Shown here piece after piece: positions 24,492 to 32,189 of a stretch of 42,608 nucleotides of DNA. This DNA is from an uncultured Eubacteriales bacterium (GTDB lineage Bacteria; Bacillota; Clostridia; Oscillospirales; Oscillospiraceae), in the NCBI GenBank assembly GCA_905205195.1, contig CAJLCS010000007.1:1-42608 (forward strand). Direction: 5' to 3'. Below the pieces are notes generated by a model, which saw only the letters and a list, made by a program, of their open reading frames with translations, made no database searches and was not told the DNA's origin. Numbering within the stretch: position 1 is the stretch's first letter; each line of letters starts with the position of its first letter. The translations under genes and the position numbers were made by a program.

Positions 24492-24505
24492 GGCGGAGCA
24501 TTTTT
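24474..24505. terminator. Bidirectional terminator, 14-bp perfect stem
   Basis: AAAAATGCTCCGCC (24474-24487) pairs with 24492-24505; the loop CTGA contains the regulator's stop codon. It serves the PocR-AraC gene and the convergent Gfo/Idh operon. Confidence 0.92.
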
Positions 24506-24521
24506 GAGTAGCAGAAACAGA

Positions 24522-25673
24522 TCAGACCTCGGGGATCTCAATCTTCAGCTCGTGGCCAACGGCGTTGGACTTCACGATGCCGTCGATAATGGCCTGATTG
24601 ATGACAATCTGGCTGGAGGGAACGGTGGCCTTGCCGCCTTCCTTGATGGCGTCCACGAAGGAGCGCAGCTTCTTGTAGAACAGATCGGGAGCGTCGTCCT
24701 TGGGGATCTCGAATTCCACGGTCTTGCCGGCCACGGTCTTGTAGATCTTCATGGGCGCGGGCAGGTCGCCGTTGTAGCAGTCCATGGAGGGGATTCTCAG
24801 GCCGCCCTTGGTGCCCAGAATCAGGGTGTCACCGCAGGTGTCCATGTTCATGGCCCAGGAAATCCGGAAGTCCAGGATAATGCCGCCTTCCAGACGGATA
24901 AAGCCGGCAGCGAAGTCCTCCACGCCGAACTTGGCGGCGTACTCGGGATGGCCGGGATAGTACTCCGGATCCTTGCCGAAGAAATCGGAGGTATAGCCGG
25001 TGACGGTCAGGGGCTTGGGATAGCCCACGGCGTTGAGCAGCATATCCAGGGAGTAGGAGCCGATATCGCCCATGGCGCCGACGCCGCCGGTGGACTTCTC
25101 AATGAAGGAAGTGCCGTAAGGCGTGGGGATGCCGCGGCGACGGCCGCCGCCGGCCTGCATGTAGTACACCTTGCCCAGCTCGCCGGAGTCGATGATCTTC
25201 TTGATCATCTGGATGTTGGCGCTCATTCTGGGCTGGAAGCCGATGGTCAGGATCTTGCCGCTCTTCTTCTCGGCCCGCATGACCTCGATGGCCTCCTCCA
25301 GCGTCACGGTGAAGGGCTTCTCCAGCATGACGTTGACGCCGTGCTCCAGCGCATCGATGGCGCAGGGAGCGTGCTGGCAGTTGTAGGTGCAGATGCTCAC
25401 GCCGTCCAGCTCCTCGGCCTCCAGCATGGCATGGCCGCTCTCATAGTAGTGAACGCCCTCCACGCCGTTCTTCTCGCAGAAGGCCTGGGCCTTGCCGGGA
25501 ATCAGGTCCGCGGCGGCAACGATCTGGACGTCTTCCATCCGCTTGTACTCGGCAATGTGCGCGCCGGCAATCCAGCCGGTGCCGATGATGCCGATGCGGA
25601 TCTTTCTGCCGGTATCCACTTTCTTTTCTTCCTCGTGGATGCTCTTGAAATCGTCAAGAATGTTTTCTGCCAT
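24522..25673 (-). CDS. Gfo/Idh/MocA-family NAD(P)-dependent oxidoreductase (operon gene 4)
   Basis: 383 residues. Rossmann motif GIIGTGWIAG at 28-37, EKP at 118-120 (Lys of the catalytic triad), and GAMGDIGSYSLDML, where Tyr/Ser replaces the usual catalytic His. A roughly 20-residue hydrophilic N-terminal extension precedes the Rossmann fold. Family members oxidise sugar hydroxyls, including C3 of glycosides. Last gene of a four-gene run of alternating isomerases and oxidoreductases, 31 bases after the isomerase. It ends at the bidirectional terminator. Confidence 0.88.
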   Translation of the reverse strand: MAENILDDFKSIHEEEKKVDTGRKIRIGIIGTGWIAGAHIAEYKRMEDVQIVAAADLIPGKAQAFCEKNGVEGVHYYESGHAMLEAEELDGVSICTYNCQHAPCAIDALEHGVNVMLEKPFTVTLEEAIEVMRAEKKSGKILTIGFQPRMSANIQMIKKIIDSGELGKVYYMQAGGGRRRGIPTPYGTSFIEKSTGGVGAMGDIGSYSLDMLLNAVGYPKPLTVTGYTSDFFGKDPEYYPGHPEYAAKFGVEDFAAGFIRLEGGIILDFRISWAMNMDTCGDTLILGTKGGLRIPSMDCYNGDLPAPMKIYKTVAGKTVEFEIPKDDAPDLFYKKLRSFVDAIKEGGKATVPSSQIVINQAIIDGIVKSNAVGHELKIEIPEV

Positions 25674-25704
25674 TTTCGTTTCTTCCTTTCAAAAATGTAA
25701 TTTC

Positions 25705-26508
25705 TTACAGGGATTTCAGGTAACGGATGCTCATTTCGGCACACTCCATCGGGGTCTTGTCCATGGAGGGGCTGTCCTGCTCCACCACGACCCACTCGGC
25801 GCCCGCGTCCTCCGCGGCGGCCAGAATGGCGGGGAAGTCCTGCTTGCCGTAGCCCACCGGGCGGAACTCAAACTTGCCGGTGCTCTCTTCCTTGTTGGTG
25901 TCGGTGCCGATGAGGGCGTACATATTCTCCGACTTGGAGCCGGCGAAGTCCTTCAGGTGGACAATGGCGGCCCGGCCGGTGTACTTCCGGACGTACGCCA
26001 CAGGATCCTCGCCGCCCACGTTGACCCAGCAGGTATCCAGCTCGGTCCAGAGCAGGTCGGCGGGAATGGAATCGTAGTAGGAATCCAGAATGTACTTGCC
26101 GCCGATCTTGTTGAACTCAAAATCGTGGTTGTGGTACATCAGCTGCATGCCCCGGTCCTTGCACCGCTTGCCGATCTTCTTGATCCGCTCGATGCAGGCG
26201 GCCAGCTCGGCCTCGTCCTTGGGGGCAACCATCCAGGGGATGGCGATAAACTTCAGGCCCGCGGCGGCGTAGTCGTCCAGCACGGCGTCCTTTTCCAGCT
26301 CGTCCAGCGGCACATGGGCGGACATCAGCGTCAGCCCCACCTGATCGAGAATCTTCTTGGCCTCCACGGCGGAGCTCAGCCCGTACAGGCCGGCCAGCTC
26401 CACGCCGTCGTAGCCCATGTCCTTCAGCTTCTGCATGGTACCGGCAAAATCCTTCTCCGCATCCTCCCGGACGGAGTAAACCTGCATGGCGATCGGCCAC
26501 TTTTTCAT
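25705..26508 (-). CDS. Sugar phosphate isomerase/epimerase, TIM barrel (operon gene 3)
   Basis: 267 residues of the xylose-isomerase-like AP-endonuclease-2 fold (IolE/Hyi group). Metal-site candidates: YHNHDFEF (two His), TELDTCWVNVGG (Glu/Asp), VHLKDF (His), and VVVEQDSP (Glu). Such proteins epimerise or cleave keto-sugars, or open 3-keto-glycosides. It lies between two Gfo/Idh genes, 18 bases after the upstream one. ATG follows GGGAGGTTATC. Confidence 0.87.
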   Translation of the reverse strand: MKKWPIAMQVYSVREDAEKDFAGTMQKLKDMGYDGVELAGLYGLSSAVEAKKILDQVGLTLMSAHVPLDELEKDAVLDDYAAAGLKFIAIPWMVAPKDEAELAACIERIKKIGKRCKDRGMQLMYHNHDFEFNKIGGKYILDSYYDSIPADLLWTELDTCWVNVGGEDPVAYVRKYTGRAAIVHLKDFAGSKSENMYALIGTDTNKEESTGKFEFRPVGYGKQDFPAILAAAEDAGAEWVVVEQDSPSMDKTPMECAEMSIRYLKSL

Positions 26509-26526
26509 GATGATAACCTCCCGATT

Positions 26527-27576
26527 TTATTTTTCCAGTTCGATAACCTGTTTTTCTGCTGCGGACTGACGGATGGCCTCCATCAGCTTCATCACCCGCA
26601 TGACCTGGGGCAGCTTGATGATCCGGTCGGCCTTGCCGTCCAGATACGCCGCCACATTGCGGTAAAAGTCCCGCACGTCGCTGTGCACCTCCGGCAGCGG
26701 GAAGGTGGCAATGGTGTCTTCCCGGCGGGGGGCCATGGTCTTGGTCAGACCGGCGGCGGTGATGATGGGCACCACGTCCTTTTCGTCGTTGCCGTGGGCG
26801 CAGACGAGCCTGCCGTTCAGGTGCCAGTCCTCAATGACGGCGGTGCCGTCGGTGCCGAGGACCACCCACCGGGGCAGCGTAATAAAGTTGCTGGTGCCGA
26901 CCTCCACAATCAGGTGGACCCCGTTGCTCATGCCCAGATCGGCGGTAAAGCCGTCATCCACCTTGGTGTTGGTCACGTTGGTGACGGTGGCGTAAACCGT
27001 GCTGACCTTCGCGTCGGGATACAGCAGCATGGCCTGATCCAGCAGATGCACGCCCCAGTCGAGAATCATGCCGCCGCCCTTCTCCGGCTCCTGACGCCAG
27101 TCGCCGGGAATGCCGTGGGCGCCCTGCACCCGGGATTCAATCCGGTACACGGGGCCGAGCTTACCTTCCTTCAGGATTTCCTTCACCGTGAGGAAATCCT
27201 CGTCCCACCGGCGGTTCTGATGGACCGTCAGGAATTTGCCGGTTCTCTCGGACGCGGCAATCATCTCCTCCAGATCGGCGGAGGAAATGGTAATGGGCTT
27301 TTCGCTGATGACGTTTTTCCCGGCCTCCATGGCGGCAATGGCCAGCGGCTTATGGAAATCGTTGGGGGTGGCAATCAGGACCAGATCCACGGTCTGATCC
27401 GCCAACAGCGCCTCCAGACTGTCGTAAACAAAGACATTCCGGGAGGCCGCATAGTCCCGGCGGGATTCCTTGATGTCCCAGATACCGGCCACTTCCGGCT
27501 CGTCCATGGTTTCCAGCTCGTTGAGATGCCAGGTGCCCATGCCGCCCAGACCGATGATGGCAATCCGATGTTTCAT
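26527..27576 (-). CDS. Gfo/Idh/MocA-family oxidoreductase (operon gene 2)
   Basis: 349 residues. Rossmann motif IAIIGLGGMG at the N-terminus, EKP at 92-94, and GGGMILDWGVHLLD with both Asp and His, so the Lys-Asp-His triad is complete, unlike the second Gfo/Idh protein in the operon. ATG at 27576 (MKHRIAI) is preferred because AAGGAG is nine bases before it but only three before the ATG at 27582. Thirteen bases separate it from the upstream isomerase. Substrate inferred only as a sugar or cyclitol. Confidence 0.87.
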   Translation of the reverse strand: MKHRIAIIGLGGMGTWHLNELETMDEPEVAGIWDIKESRRDYAASRNVFVYDSLEALLADQTVDLVLIATPNDFHKPLAIAAMEAGKNVISEKPITISSADLEEMIAASERTGKFLTVHQNRRWDEDFLTVKEILKEGKLGPVYRIESRVQGAHGIPGDWRQEPEKGGGMILDWGVHLLDQAMLLYPDAKVSTVYATVTNVTNTKVDDGFTADLGMSNGVHLIVEVGTSNFITLPRWVVLGTDGTAVIEDWHLNGRLVCAHGNDEKDVVPIITAAGLTKTMAPRREDTIATFPLPEVHSDVRDFYRNVAAYLDGKADRIIKLPQVMRVMKLMEAIRQSAAEKQVIELEK

Positions 27577-27589
27577 ATTCATGCGCTCC

Positions 27590-28561
27590 TTATGCCCAGT
27601 ACATTTCGCCCTTGTCTTCGTAAATCAGCACGTCCTTCAGGAACTTGATGGCCTTCAGCAGGCCCTCCCGGCCGGACATGAGGCCGTCCTCGTGCTCGAT
27701 GCTGATGGCGTAATCATAGCCGACCAGCCGCAGCTCGGAGATGATGGCCTTCCAGTACTCGGCGCCGTGGCCGTAGCCCACGGTCCGGAAAATCCAGGAC
27801 CGGCTCAGCTCCTTGCCGTAATGATCGGTGTCCAGCACGCCGTTGATGCTGCAATTGATGGGATCGATCTTGGTATCCTTGGCGTGGAAGTGGAACAGCG
27901 CACCGGCCTTGCCCAGCTCCCGGATACAGGCGCACAGGTCAATGCCCTGCCAGATCAAATGACTGGGATCCAGATTGGCGCCGATTTCGGGGCCGACGGC
28001 CTCCCGCAGGCGCAGCATCGTCTTGGTGTTGTACACGCAGAAGCCGGGATGCAGCTCCAGCGCAATCTTGTGAACGCCGTGGGCCTTGGCGAAGGCCACC
28101 TTCTTCTTCCAGAAGGGGATCAGCACCTCGTTCCACTGGTATTCCAGCGTCCGGCTGAAATCCTCGGGCCAGGGGCAGGTCACCCAGTTGGGGGTCTTGT
28201 CGCCGGGAGCGCCGCCGGGGCATCCGGAGAAGGTGTTCACCACCGGCACACCGATTTTCTCCGCCAGCAGAATGGCGTTGTCAAAATCCTTTTCGTAGGC
28301 CGCCGCCACCGCCGGATCGGGGTGAACCATGTTGCCGTGGGCGCTGAGGGCGCTGATTTCCAGGCCGTGCTTGTGGATGGTGTCCACAAATTCCCGGCAC
28401 TTTTCGTCATCGTTGAGCAGCACCTCGGGGTCGCAGTGGGCCTTGCCCGGGCAGCCGCCGCAGCCGATTTCCACCATCTGCACGCCCTGGGCCGCCAGAA
28501 ACGCGCAGGTTTCATCAAGAGACAGTCCTCCGAGGGGGACCGTTAATACGCCTAATTTCAT
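27590..28561 (-). CDS. Sugar phosphate isomerase/epimerase, TIM barrel (operon gene 1)
   Basis: 323 residues, AP-endonuclease-2-like fold. ALSAHGNMVHPDP, ALELHPGFCVYN, NLDPSHLIWQGID, FHFHAKDTKID and YAISIEHEDG carry the expected metal-binding His, Glu and Asp residues. It is longer than the other isomerase in the operon and clearly different from it. ATG at 28561 after GGAGGAAACC; the ATG at 28606 lacks a ribosome site. First gene of the operon; no convincing promoter was found in the 88 bases between it and the AraC gene, so read-through from the AraC gene or an activator-dependent promoter is possible. Confidence 0.87.
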   Translation of the reverse strand: MKLGVLTVPLGGLSLDETCAFLAAQGVQMVEIGCGGCPGKAHCDPEVLLNDDEKCREFVDTIHKHGLEISALSAHGNMVHPDPAVAAAYEKDFDNAILLAEKIGVPVVNTFSGCPGGAPGDKTPNWVTCPWPEDFSRTLEYQWNEVLIPFWKKKVAFAKAHGVHKIALELHPGFCVYNTKTMLRLREAVGPEIGANLDPSHLIWQGIDLCACIRELGKAGALFHFHAKDTKIDPINCSINGVLDTDHYGKELSRSWIFRTVGYGHGAEYWKAIISELRLVGYDYAISIEHEDGLMSGREGLLKAIKFLKDVLIYEDKGEMYWA

Positions 28562-28649
28562 TTTTGGTTTCCTCCATTCTTTCGTCATTATGGATAACAC
28601 TAGCATAGACGAAACCTTCCGGGATTGATAGATTTCTTTCGCTATTTTT

Positions 28650-29513
28650 TCATACGATTCCGCTGTTTTCCTGTTCCGCCGGCAGAAGCCTGCCGGACTT
28701 CACCTCATAGGGCGTCAGGCCGTAGCGCTTGCGGAACAACCGTCCGAAATGGTTATAATCCCGAAACCCCACCGCTTCGGCAACCTGTGTTACGGTTAAT
28801 TCGCTGCTTTTGAGCAATCCGGCCGCCTTTTTCAAACGAATTTCATTCATGTATTGCAGCGGCGCTTTTCCGACGCCCTCCCGGAACAAATGGCCGAACC
28901 GGTCCTCGCTGACGCAGATCAGCCGGGCCAGCTGGCCGTTGCTGACCGGCTCGTTATAATGGGCGGCCATGTAGCACAGCACCACGTTCAGCCGCTCCAG
29001 ATCCCGCTTGCGCTTGACGCTGTCATGGCGGTCCAGCATCTGAGCCACATCGTTTCGCAGCAGGTACACCATCAGCTCCGTCACCAGTGCCTTGCACATC
29101 TGCCGGTTTCCGGGCCGTTTTCCCGTATATTCCGACAGGATCCGGGTCATCATGCCCCGCAGGTAGTCGTCGCCCCGGATCAGCGGGCGGAAAATGGCAT
29201 TCATAGTGCCGAATTCCGGCGACAGGTCCCCCGGCTCCACAATCACCACATAGGCCAGATACGGCACCCGGACGCACTCCCCCACATGAAGCTCGCTGGA
29301 GTTGATCATCAGGAAATCCCCCGGCACCGTATGGTACACCGTCTGACTGACGGTAAAATCCGCAGCCCCTTCCACGATGTAGTGCATCTCCAGATGCTCA
29401 TGCCAGTGGCTGGAGAAAAACAGGCCGGTTTTGGTGCAGATATTGTTGTTGATCTGGACGGGAAGCTCCGCATCCCGCAGAATCTTGTTTTCGTACAGTT
29501 CCGGCAGCTGCAT
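28650..29513 (-). CDS. AraC-family transcriptional regulator (cupin sensor)
   Basis: 287 residues. N-terminal AraC-type cupin (SHWHEHLEMHYIVEGAADFTV...PGDFLMINSSELH), C-terminal double helix-turn-helix (SNGQLARLICVSEDRFGHLFREGVG and VTQVAEAVGFRDYNHFGRLFRKRYGLTPYEV). ATG follows GGAGGAGGAG. It lies on the same strand, between the ThuA gene and the isomerase/dehydrogenase operon, and is the obvious candidate regulator of both. Unlike the other three AraC genes here it has no divergent partner. Confidence 0.9.
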   Translation of the reverse strand: MQLPELYENKILRDAELPVQINNNICTKTGLFFSSHWHEHLEMHYIVEGAADFTVSQTVYHTVPGDFLMINSSELHVGECVRVPYLAYVVIVEPGDLSPEFGTMNAIFRPLIRGDDYLRGMMTRILSEYTGKRPGNRQMCKALVTELMVYLLRNDVAQMLDRHDSVKRKRDLERLNVVLCYMAAHYNEPVSNGQLARLICVSEDRFGHLFREGVGKAPLQYMNEIRLKKAAGLLKSSELTVTQVAEAVGFRDYNHFGRLFRKRYGLTPYEVKSGRLLPAEQENSGIV

Positions 29514-29536
29514 CAGGCGCTCCTCCTCCCTTTAAG

Positions 29537-29570
29537 AAAGCCGGCGGCCGCAAAGGCAGCCGCCGGCTTT
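29537..29570. terminator. Hairpin between the ThuA and AraC genes
   Basis: A 12-bp perfect stem, 29537-29548 with 29559-29570, located just after the ThuA stop. The minus-strand T-run is short (TTTCTT), so it may be a partial terminator or an RNA stabiliser. Confidence 0.65.
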
Positions 29571-29573
29571 TTG

Positions 29574-30290
29574 TCAGACTTTTTCCAGAGGCGGGACAAA
29601 GGGGCACTCCAGCTTCTCCACACGGTGAACCGGGGCCGCCCAGTGGGCCGCATTTCTCCAGATCTGATGCACTTCCGGGGTAAAGTAGGCCTGCGCCGTC
29701 TCGTGGCCCGGCTGGAAGTAGAAGATGCGCCCGTTGCCGCGGTAGAAGCAGCAGCCGGAGCGGAACACCTCGCCGGTGTTGAACCAGCCGAGGAACACCA
29801 GCTCGTCGGGTTCGGGAATGGAGAACGGTTCGCCGTAGCACTCCTCCTCCGCGATTTCAAAATGGGCGGGAATGCCCTGGGCAATGGGATGGGCCGGATT
29901 GACCGTAAAAATCCGCTCCTGGGCGTCGTCGTGCCAGGTCAGGTTGCAGGGGGTGCCGCAGAGCTTGCGGAAAATCTTGGAATGATGGCCCGAATGCATG
30001 ACCACCAGACCCATGCCGCACAGCACATGGTTGTACACCCGCTCCACCACTTCGTCGGGCACCTTCTGATGGGCCGCATGGCCCCACCAGAACAGCACGT
30101 CGGTTTCCTTCAGGACCTCCTCCGTCAGACCGCACTCCGGATCGTCCAGGGTGGCCGTCCGGACGGTAATCTCCGGGTCCTTGGCCAGAATGGCCGCCAC
30201 GGTGCCGTGCAGGCCCTCCGGATGGAGCTTCCGCACCTCCGGCATTTCCTTTTCATGTACGTTTTCGTTCCAAACCGTTACGCGAATCAT
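29574..30290 (-). CDS. ThuA-like protein
   Basis: 238 residues with the ThuA fold (glutamine-amidotransferase-like): IRVTVWNENVHEKEMPEVRKLHPEGLHG, DVLFWWGHAAHQKVPDEVV, GMGLVVMHSGHHSKIFRKL, and NPAHPIAQGIPAHFEI. ThuA acts with the Gfo/Idh protein ThuB in sugar (trehalose, maltitol) use through 3-keto sugars in rhizobia. Here Gfo/Idh genes lie three genes away on the same strand. ATG at 30290 is chosen: AAAGGA is eight bases before it, but touches the ATG at 30299. Confidence 0.88.
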   Translation of the reverse strand: MIRVTVWNENVHEKEMPEVRKLHPEGLHGTVAAILAKDPEITVRTATLDDPECGLTEEVLKETDVLFWWGHAAHQKVPDEVVERVYNHVLCGMGLVVMHSGHHSKIFRKLCGTPCNLTWHDDAQERIFTVNPAHPIAQGIPAHFEIAEEECYGEPFSIPEPDELVFLGWFNTGEVFRSGCCFYRGNGRIFYFQPGHETAQAYFTPEVHQIWRNAAHWAAPVHRVEKLECPFVPPLEKV

Positions 30291-30353
30291 CAAAAACATC
30301 CTTTCCGTTGAATCAAGTTCTCCGTCATGCGCCGCAGTCCCGGCGCAGTTATA

Positions 30354-30382
30354 TCAATAGCAGATTTAGACGGATTTTGCAA
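30354..30382 (-). promoter_or_regulatory. Promoter of the ThuA gene
   Basis: Minus strand TTGCAA (30377-30382), a 17-bp spacer, and TATTGA (30354-30359) with TGC before it. Confidence 0.6.
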
Positions 30383-30408
30383 GCCCCAATTTGGAATTTT
30401 GTGAAAAT

Positions 30409-31422
30409 TCAGCATTTGCGGCACGGCAGACGGCGGCACAGGGCTGCCGCCAGCGTATGCACCGCCTTCCCCGCCAGCAGGGAGCAGCAGAAAATCGGCA
30501 CCGTGCAGCAAAGAAACAGCAGCGGATAGCCCCCGGGGCGGTGCCACCCGGGAAACAGGTCGTACACCCAGACATCCAGCAGTCGGGACAGCAGGTACCC
30601 CTCCATCACCCCGCCAGACATCCAGGCCAGGCACCGGGCGGCCCGCTGCGGCACCGGCAGCCGGTACAGCGCCAGGAAAATCCACACCGCCATCACCGTC
30701 ACCCAGAAGCCGCCGTAGCCCTGCCCGAAGCCGTCGCCGAAGGTTCCGTCCGTCGACAGCATGGTCAGCAGCGTCAGCAGCGCCGCCGTGGCAGCCGCCG
30801 CCAGCAGGCACCACACCGGGCGGAGTTTCGGCTGAAGCCGCCGGATCACCGCCCCCAGCACATAGTAAGTCGCCGGATACATGGCCGTCCAGTGGGACGG
30901 CATCAGAGGCAGCGGCGTGGCGGAGGGCAGCGCCGTCACCGCCGCCATGGTCCCCGCCAGCCACAGAAGCTGCCCCGGCGTCGTCAGCCGGTCCAGCACC
31001 AGATTCAGAAACGGGCTGAGCAGAAACAGCCCCACATACATCCCGATGTACCAGCCGTAGTTGCCGAAGCCGAAGAGCTTTTCCAGCCACCCCGCCAGAC
31101 TCATCCGGTCCCCCAGCAGAAACTGGCGGATGGGAAACGACACGGCGCAGCTTAAGACGTAACCCACCAGAATCGGCGCAAGACTCCGGTAGTACCCTCT
31201 GCCGAAGGGCTTGGCAGACTTGAGATACCCGGTAATCAGCAGAAACAGCCCGTTGCAGCAGAAAAACAGCCACCGGAACCCGTCCGCCGCCGCCATGGCC
31301 GCCCCGGACTGGGGTTCGTAGTAAAAGCCGTTATACAGAAAGCCGTGAACGCCGTTGACAAACAGCAGCCCCAGGCAGCGCAGCAGATCGATCCCCGGCT
31401 CCCGGATCCGGGTCCCGTTCAT
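30409..31422 (-). CDS. Acyltransferase 3 family membrane protein
   Basis: 337 residues, about ten transmembrane segments. The N-terminal GIDLLRCLGLLFVNGVHGF (R/H of the acyltransferase-3 motif) and FGFGNYGWYIGMYVGLFLLSPFLNLVLD are typical of the OafA/WecH group, which O-acetylates surface sugars or cytoplasmic sugar acceptors. Start overlaps the stop of the isomerase gene by four bases (ATGA), so it is the last gene of the serine hydrolase-isomerase-acyltransferase operon. Substrate unknown. Confidence 0.85.
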   Translation of the reverse strand: MNGTRIREPGIDLLRCLGLLFVNGVHGFLYNGFYYEPQSGAAMAAADGFRWLFFCCNGLFLLITGYLKSAKPFGRGYYRSLAPILVGYVLSCAVSFPIRQFLLGDRMSLAGWLEKLFGFGNYGWYIGMYVGLFLLSPFLNLVLDRLTTPGQLLWLAGTMAAVTALPSATPLPLMPSHWTAMYPATYYVLGAVIRRLQPKLRPVWCLLAAAATAALLTLLTMLSTDGTFGDGFGQGYGGFWVTVMAVWIFLALYRLPVPQRAARCLAWMSGGVMEGYLLSRLLDVWVYDLFPGWHRPGGYPLLFLCCTVPIFCCSLLAGKAVHTLAAALCRRLPCRKC

Positions 31423-32171
31423 GCGTAACGTTCCCGGAAGCGAAGCAGGCTTTCCTCCGGCGGCAGGGTCGGGTTGTATTCCAGCCCGCAGGCGCCGGTG
31501 TAGCCCGCCCGGTCCACCGCATCGAAAATCACCCGGTAGTCGTTCTCGCCCAGCTGAAGCTCGTGGCGGCCCGGGTGCCCGGCGGCGTGGAGATGGGCGA
31601 TGCAGTCCAGATTGCCGGTAATCGACGGAATGATGTTGCCCTCCATGATCTGCTGATGGTAGATGTCGTAAACCACCTTCACCAGCGGATGGTTCACCGC
31701 CCGGATCAGATCGAAGGCCTCCGCCGAGGAGGTCAGATAGTAGCCCGGATGGTCAACGCGGGTGTTGAGCGGCTCGATCATCACCGTCACGCCGGTTTCC
31801 TCCAGAATGGGCACCGCCGCCTGCAGCGCCGCCCGAATGCTCTCGTGCTGGTATCCCCGATCGGCGCCGATATCCGGCCCCACCTGGGTAATCAGCCGGG
31901 ACACGCTCATGGCCCGGGCCGCTTCGGCGCTTTCCGCCAGACCGGCCAGCCACTGCTTCCGGAAGGCCGGGTCGGTCATCCGGAACTCCGTGGTACACAT
32001 ACTCAGCAGCTCCACCCCGGTCTCCCGGCAGGTCTGCCGGACCCGGTCCGGGTCCAGCCCCCGCCAGTTGTAGGTCTCCGCCGCGTCAAAGCCCAGACGG
32101 CCCACCGTCCGGATGGCATCGCAGAAATCCGCTTTGCCGAAAAAACAGGGAATCGGGACACAGTAGCGCAT
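31419..32171 (-). CDS. Sugar phosphate isomerase/epimerase (hydroxypyruvate isomerase-like)
   Basis: 250 residues, AP-endonuclease-2/IolE-type TIM barrel. Metal ligands probably come from VMIEPLNTRVDHPGYYL (Glu), VVYDIYHQQIMEGN (Asp, His), AHLHAAGHPGRHEL (His, as in Hyi proteins) and GLEYNPT (Glu). Two ATGs in tandem (32174, 32171) follow AAAGGAG; the second has the better spacing. It lies 18 bases downstream of the serine hydrolase gene. Third member of this fold in the accessory region. Confidence 0.86.
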   Translation of the reverse strand: MRYCVPIPCFFGKADFCDAIRTVGRLGFDAAETYNWRGLDPDRVRQTCRETGVELLSMCTTEFRMTDPAFRKQWLAGLAESAEAARAMSVSRLITQVGPDIGADRGYQHESIRAALQAAVPILEETGVTVMIEPLNTRVDHPGYYLTSSAEAFDLIRAVNHPLVKVVYDIYHQQIMEGNIIPSITGNLDCIAHLHAAGHPGRHELQLGENDYRVIFDAVDRAGYTGACGLEYNPTLPPEESLLRFRERYA

Positions 32172-32189
32172 CATCTTTCTCCTTTTTCC

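Noticed and set aside
24504..27648. Long plus-strand open frames opposite the isomerase/dehydrogenase operon
   Set aside because: His- and Gly-rich shadow translations without motifs. The minus-strand genes are unambiguous.
28562..28650. A 21-bp-period operator before the isomerase/dehydrogenase operon
   Set aside because: Only TCTAT at 23-bp distance and CGAAAGAA at 57-bp distance were seen; neither is convincing.
30385..30410. CAAAAT motifs upstream of the ThuA gene as a site for the AraC protein at 28650-29513
   Set aside because: The spacing is 22 bp, the match is only six bases, and one copy is part of the -35, so it does not meet the standard of the other three sites.
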